Positions 31,948 through 33,830 of a DNA stretch of 33,830 nucleotides are shown piece by piece; position 1 is the stretch's first letter, and every line of letters begins with the position of its first letter. The stretch covers positions 1 to 33,830 of the forward strand of contig RKRY01000127.1 of NCBI GenBank assembly GCA_007571135.1, in the 5' to 3' direction. Source of the DNA: Candidatus Nitrosopumilus sp. Its GTDB lineage: Archaea; Thermoproteota; Nitrososphaeria; Nitrososphaerales; Nitrosopumilaceae. A model generated the notes under the pieces. The model worked only from the letters and a program-made list of their open reading frames with translations, was not told where the DNA came from and did not search any database. The position numbers and the translations under genes were made by a program.

Positions 31948-32384
31948 CTATGATTTCATTGTAAGTAAATGGCAATGAGATCTATGATGAATGTGGTTTA
32001 TGATATCATCAAATAGGGTAATTTCTTCTTGTGAGAGTTTTGGATAGTCTACAACTAGCAAGTCAGTTTTGTGATCTTTGACATAATCAATTACCCAGTG
32101 GGAGATATTTTCAACTAGTGCAAATTTTGTCTTGATTGTCACACCTTGTTTCTGGGCAATCTCTTTCCAGTTTTCTAATTCAGCCTTTAGTTTGTCTACT
32201 TGAGTTTGTGTTGTTTTTTGTCAGATTTCGTCTCAAAGAAGTAAAACTTTGGAGGGATTTTGTACAGACATTCAATGACTGTTAGTTCGGCATCAAATTT
32301 TTTTGCCATCTCAAGACCAAGATCAAAGGATTTCTTTGTGTGAGTGGGAGTGATAATTGCAACAACTACCTTCTTAATTGACAT
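31948..32384 (-). pseudogene. Universal stress protein, split by a single-base frameshift
   Basis: The first piece starts MSIKKVVVAIITPTHTKKSF (ATG 32384; an upstream ATG at 32399 is less likely) and continues LGLEMAKKFDAELTVIECLY, the usual UspA-fold beginning. The frame ends after KSDKKQ. The second piece resumes one base out of frame with VDKLKAELENWKEIAQKQGV, then FALVENISHWVIDYVKDHKT and DLLVVDYPKLSQ, the normal second half. The switch coincides with a run of six T at 32214-32219. So this is either a real frameshift or a homopolymer sequencing error. The joined protein would be about 145 residues, normal for the family. The C-terminal nucleotide-binding 'G-x2-G-x9-G-S/T' motif is replaced by HHRSHCHLL, so ATP binding is doubtful. 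Confidence 0.7.
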
Positions 32385-32441
32385 CCAAATGGAATACAAA
32401 ATTGTTCTATTTCACCCTTTGCAGACATGAGAGATAGAAAA

Positions 32442-32672
32442 TTATTTGATCAAGCCACTTTGATGTAATGTCTTTACATGGCATTGCGTCTGCGCTTTGG
32501 GTTTTTTGGAATGAACATTTTTCTCAAGCTGATTTTCTAATGTTTCATGCTTGGATTTCAAAGTATTTTTCATGGATCCACGAACAATCTGCCAACTAGA
32601 ATCTTTGACTGACTGTACCCATGCAACATGGTCCCAGCCAGGTAACTGAAATCCCGACCGTCTTAGCACCAT
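32442..32672 (-). CDS. Hypothetical small basic protein
   Basis: This is a 76-residue frame from ATG 32672. The N-terminal half is Trp-rich (GFQLPGWDHVAWVQSVKDSS). The second half is lysine/glutamine-rich and likely helical (KHETLENQLEKNVHSKKPKA). There is no signal peptide, membrane helix or recognised motif. It begins 15 bp after the stop of the secreted nuclease gene on the same strand, so cotranscription is possible. Composition is in line with neighbours, but with one short frame the gene is uncertain. Confidence 0.4.
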   Translation of the reverse strand: MVLRRSGFQLPGWDHVAWVQSVKDSSWQIVRGSMKNTLKSKHETLENQLEKNVHSKKPKAQTQCHVKTLHQSGLIK

Positions 32673-32687
32673 GATGATCTTAGGGGA

Positions 32688-33806
32688 CTAGGAGTCACAG
32701 CCATGTTTCAGTGCCCACGGTTGAGTCGAGAATTCGCTTTGATCGCAAAATGCAGAATAAAGGTCGCCTAGTCCCAGATCAAGCAACTCTTTATTCAGAT
32801 TCATATCGTTACAATAGACCACTCCCAGAATTCTGCCAAGCTTGTCCTCAACTTGTTTGTCATCTTGATCAACTACAGCTACGGAATTCACCGGGCATAT
32901 CTGCTCGATAAAGCTGCGAGCTTGCCCGCCATCATGCTTTAATTTAGGGGCATCAACTAATGCAAATCTGACAATTTCGTCATCTATTTGAAGAATATCC
33001 CCGTCAACGATTTTTACAACGGTGCCAGAAATACATTTGGCAGATCCCAAACACGTATCGTTTTTAGATTCGTCTGAGCCATCACCGGACCCTGCATCAA
33101 TTTCTAAAGAAAGAGAATCAATCTGGGATGTTTGAACTCGGATTATTCCGCTACCAACTAGATATTCAATTCCTTTTACAAAATCATAGTCGGAAATCAT
33201 TCCGTCTGCCCACCACGTGGCATTTGTTTTAATCCATGATGGAATTTCACCATCTGTCTCTTCTCTTGTTTGAGTTGTTGGGATTGAAATGGTTCCTTCC
33301 TTGATCAGAAACTCTATTCCAGAAACAAATGTTTGATCGTCTATCGAACCGTCTGCCCACCACGTGGCATTGCTTCGTATCCAGTTTGGGATTTTATTCT
33401 GATTTGATATGCTTTCAACATTGATTGATAGTGATTCATGTTGGTAAGTGCATATTTCTCTATGAACTTCTCTGCATTGGCTAATTACTTGTATGGAGTA
33501 AAATCCTATCTCTGCATCAGTTGTTATTGGAATCTCTATGGAAAATACTCCGTCAGTATTACTTGTTGCGTATTCGTCAAAGATTTTTACTTCTTTAGGA
33601 TTTATTGCAGTTATTCTTAACAATACGTCGGATGTTGGCTCATCATTGTAACTTACCCATCCTGAAATTATGATGTCTTCTCCTTGTTTGTAGTTAATTT
33701 TGTCTGATGCTATTATTGGGCTAGACACATGGGTTTGATGTGAATCTAAAACTATGATGTTTGAAGAAGATAAAACGACTACGAGCATCAATATGCCTTT
33801 CATCAT
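32688..33806 (-). CDS. Secreted protein with paired NATWWADG repeats and a C-terminal thermonuclease-like domain
   Basis: This 372-residue protein begins with a signal peptide (MMKGILMLVVVLSSSNIIVL). Residues about 30-130 form a beta-sandwich-like domain (YKQGEDIIISGWVSYNDEPT) that resembles macroglobulin/Ig-type domains. Two copies of a thaumarchaeal repeat follow: IPNWIRSNATWWADGSIDDQ then TFVSGIEFLIKEG, and IPSWIKTNATWWADGMISDY then DFVKGIEYLVGSG. The C-terminus (about 255-372) is a staphylococcal-nuclease-like OB fold: GTVVKIVDGDILQID, VRFALVDAPKLK, GGQARSFIEQICP, DKLGRILGVVYCNDMNLNKE and LLDLGLGDLY. The two catalytic Arg positions are kept, but the usual Glu after 'D-x-P' is Lys, so nuclease activity is uncertain. 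It is probably surface-exposed or secreted. Confidence 0.8.
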   Translation of the reverse strand: MMKGILMLVVVLSSSNIIVLDSHQTHVSSPIIASDKINYKQGEDIIISGWVSYNDEPTSDVLLRITAINPKEVKIFDEYATSNTDGVFSIEIPITTDAEIGFYSIQVISQCREVHREICTYQHESLSINVESISNQNKIPNWIRSNATWWADGSIDDQTFVSGIEFLIKEGTISIPTTQTREETDGEIPSWIKTNATWWADGMISDYDFVKGIEYLVGSGIIRVQTSQIDSLSLEIDAGSGDGSDESKNDTCLGSAKCISGTVVKIVDGDILQIDDEIVRFALVDAPKLKHDGGQARSFIEQICPVNSVAVVDQDDKQVEDKLGRILGVVYCNDMNLNKELLDLGLGDLYSAFCDQSEFSTQPWALKHGCDS

Positions 33807-33830
33807 ATTGTTTCCCGAAAGAACTACTAT

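Overview
The window looks like the chromosome of a Nitrosopumilus/Cenarchaeum-type ammonia-oxidising thaumarchaeon (Nitrososphaeria). Supporting signs are ribosomal protein S30e, an archaeal shikimate pathway that starts from aminodideoxyheptulosonate (ADTH synthase plus type II dehydroquinate synthase, with a GHMP-type shikimate kinase), a ThiD-ThiN fusion, MqnC/UbiD menaquinone genes, secreted proteins with the 'IPxWIxxNATWWADGxI' repeat, frequent GTG/TTG starts, and TATA-like boxes about 25 bp before start codons (leaderless promoters). The assignment rests on gene content read by eye, not on a database search.

Layout. 1-226: 5' end of an archaeal phosphoglycerate mutase, leaving the window. 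227-876: a non-coding stretch with a CRISPR-like repeat pair and one miniature element nested inside another. 877-3519: sugar-phosphate genes (GalT-like HIT protein, a membrane protein, GNA1-like acetyltransferase, nucleotidyltransferase). 3544-6999: thiamine genes (thiDN, thiC) and a Nudix hydrolase. 6989-16336: a nearly continuous minus-strand aromatic amino acid operon, in transcription order aroA', aroB', aroD, aroE, aroK, aroA, a 425-bp gap, aroC, chorismate mutase-aminotransferase fusion, tyrA, nudix. It takes the ADTH precursor to chorismate and then to prephenate and phenylalanine/tyrosine. 16337-18227: transposase wreckage. 18228-20783: convergent mqnC and ubiD. 20833-22934: small conserved proteins and rps30e. 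23322-27899: a complete five-gene branched-chain amino acid/amide-type ABC importer (substrate-binding protein, two ATPases, two permeases) with overlapping genes. 28402-29691: Nramp-superfamily transporter. 29692-32400: a decaying region with a deiminase pseudogene and a frameshifted universal stress protein. 32688-33806: a secreted nuclease.

The most unusual signal is a recurring architecture. At six separate places a 33-38 bp segment occurs twice (three times at one place), separated by an unrelated 35-39 bp segment, so that the period is always 71-74 bp. The repeat differs at every locus. In at least three cases (tyrA, and two sites in an IS630-type pseudogene) the repeat is ordinary resident coding sequence, so the event looks like insertion of a ~36-bp 'spacer' with duplication of ~36 bp of target. 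These are the dimensions of a CRISPR repeat-spacer unit, yet no cas gene is in the window. In tyrA, removing exactly one 71-bp unit restores a 290-codon frame whose ATG overlaps the upstream stop as ATGA, so the inserted unit appears to break the gene. I suggest off-target Cas1-Cas2-like integration ('neo-CRISPR' genesis) as the leading hypothesis.

A second layer is two families of non-coding miniature elements. Family A is 131 bp with 15-bp inverted ends and 8-bp target duplications. Family B is about 91 bp. One A copy sits inside a B copy, and an uninterrupted B copy elsewhere in the window serves as the empty site.
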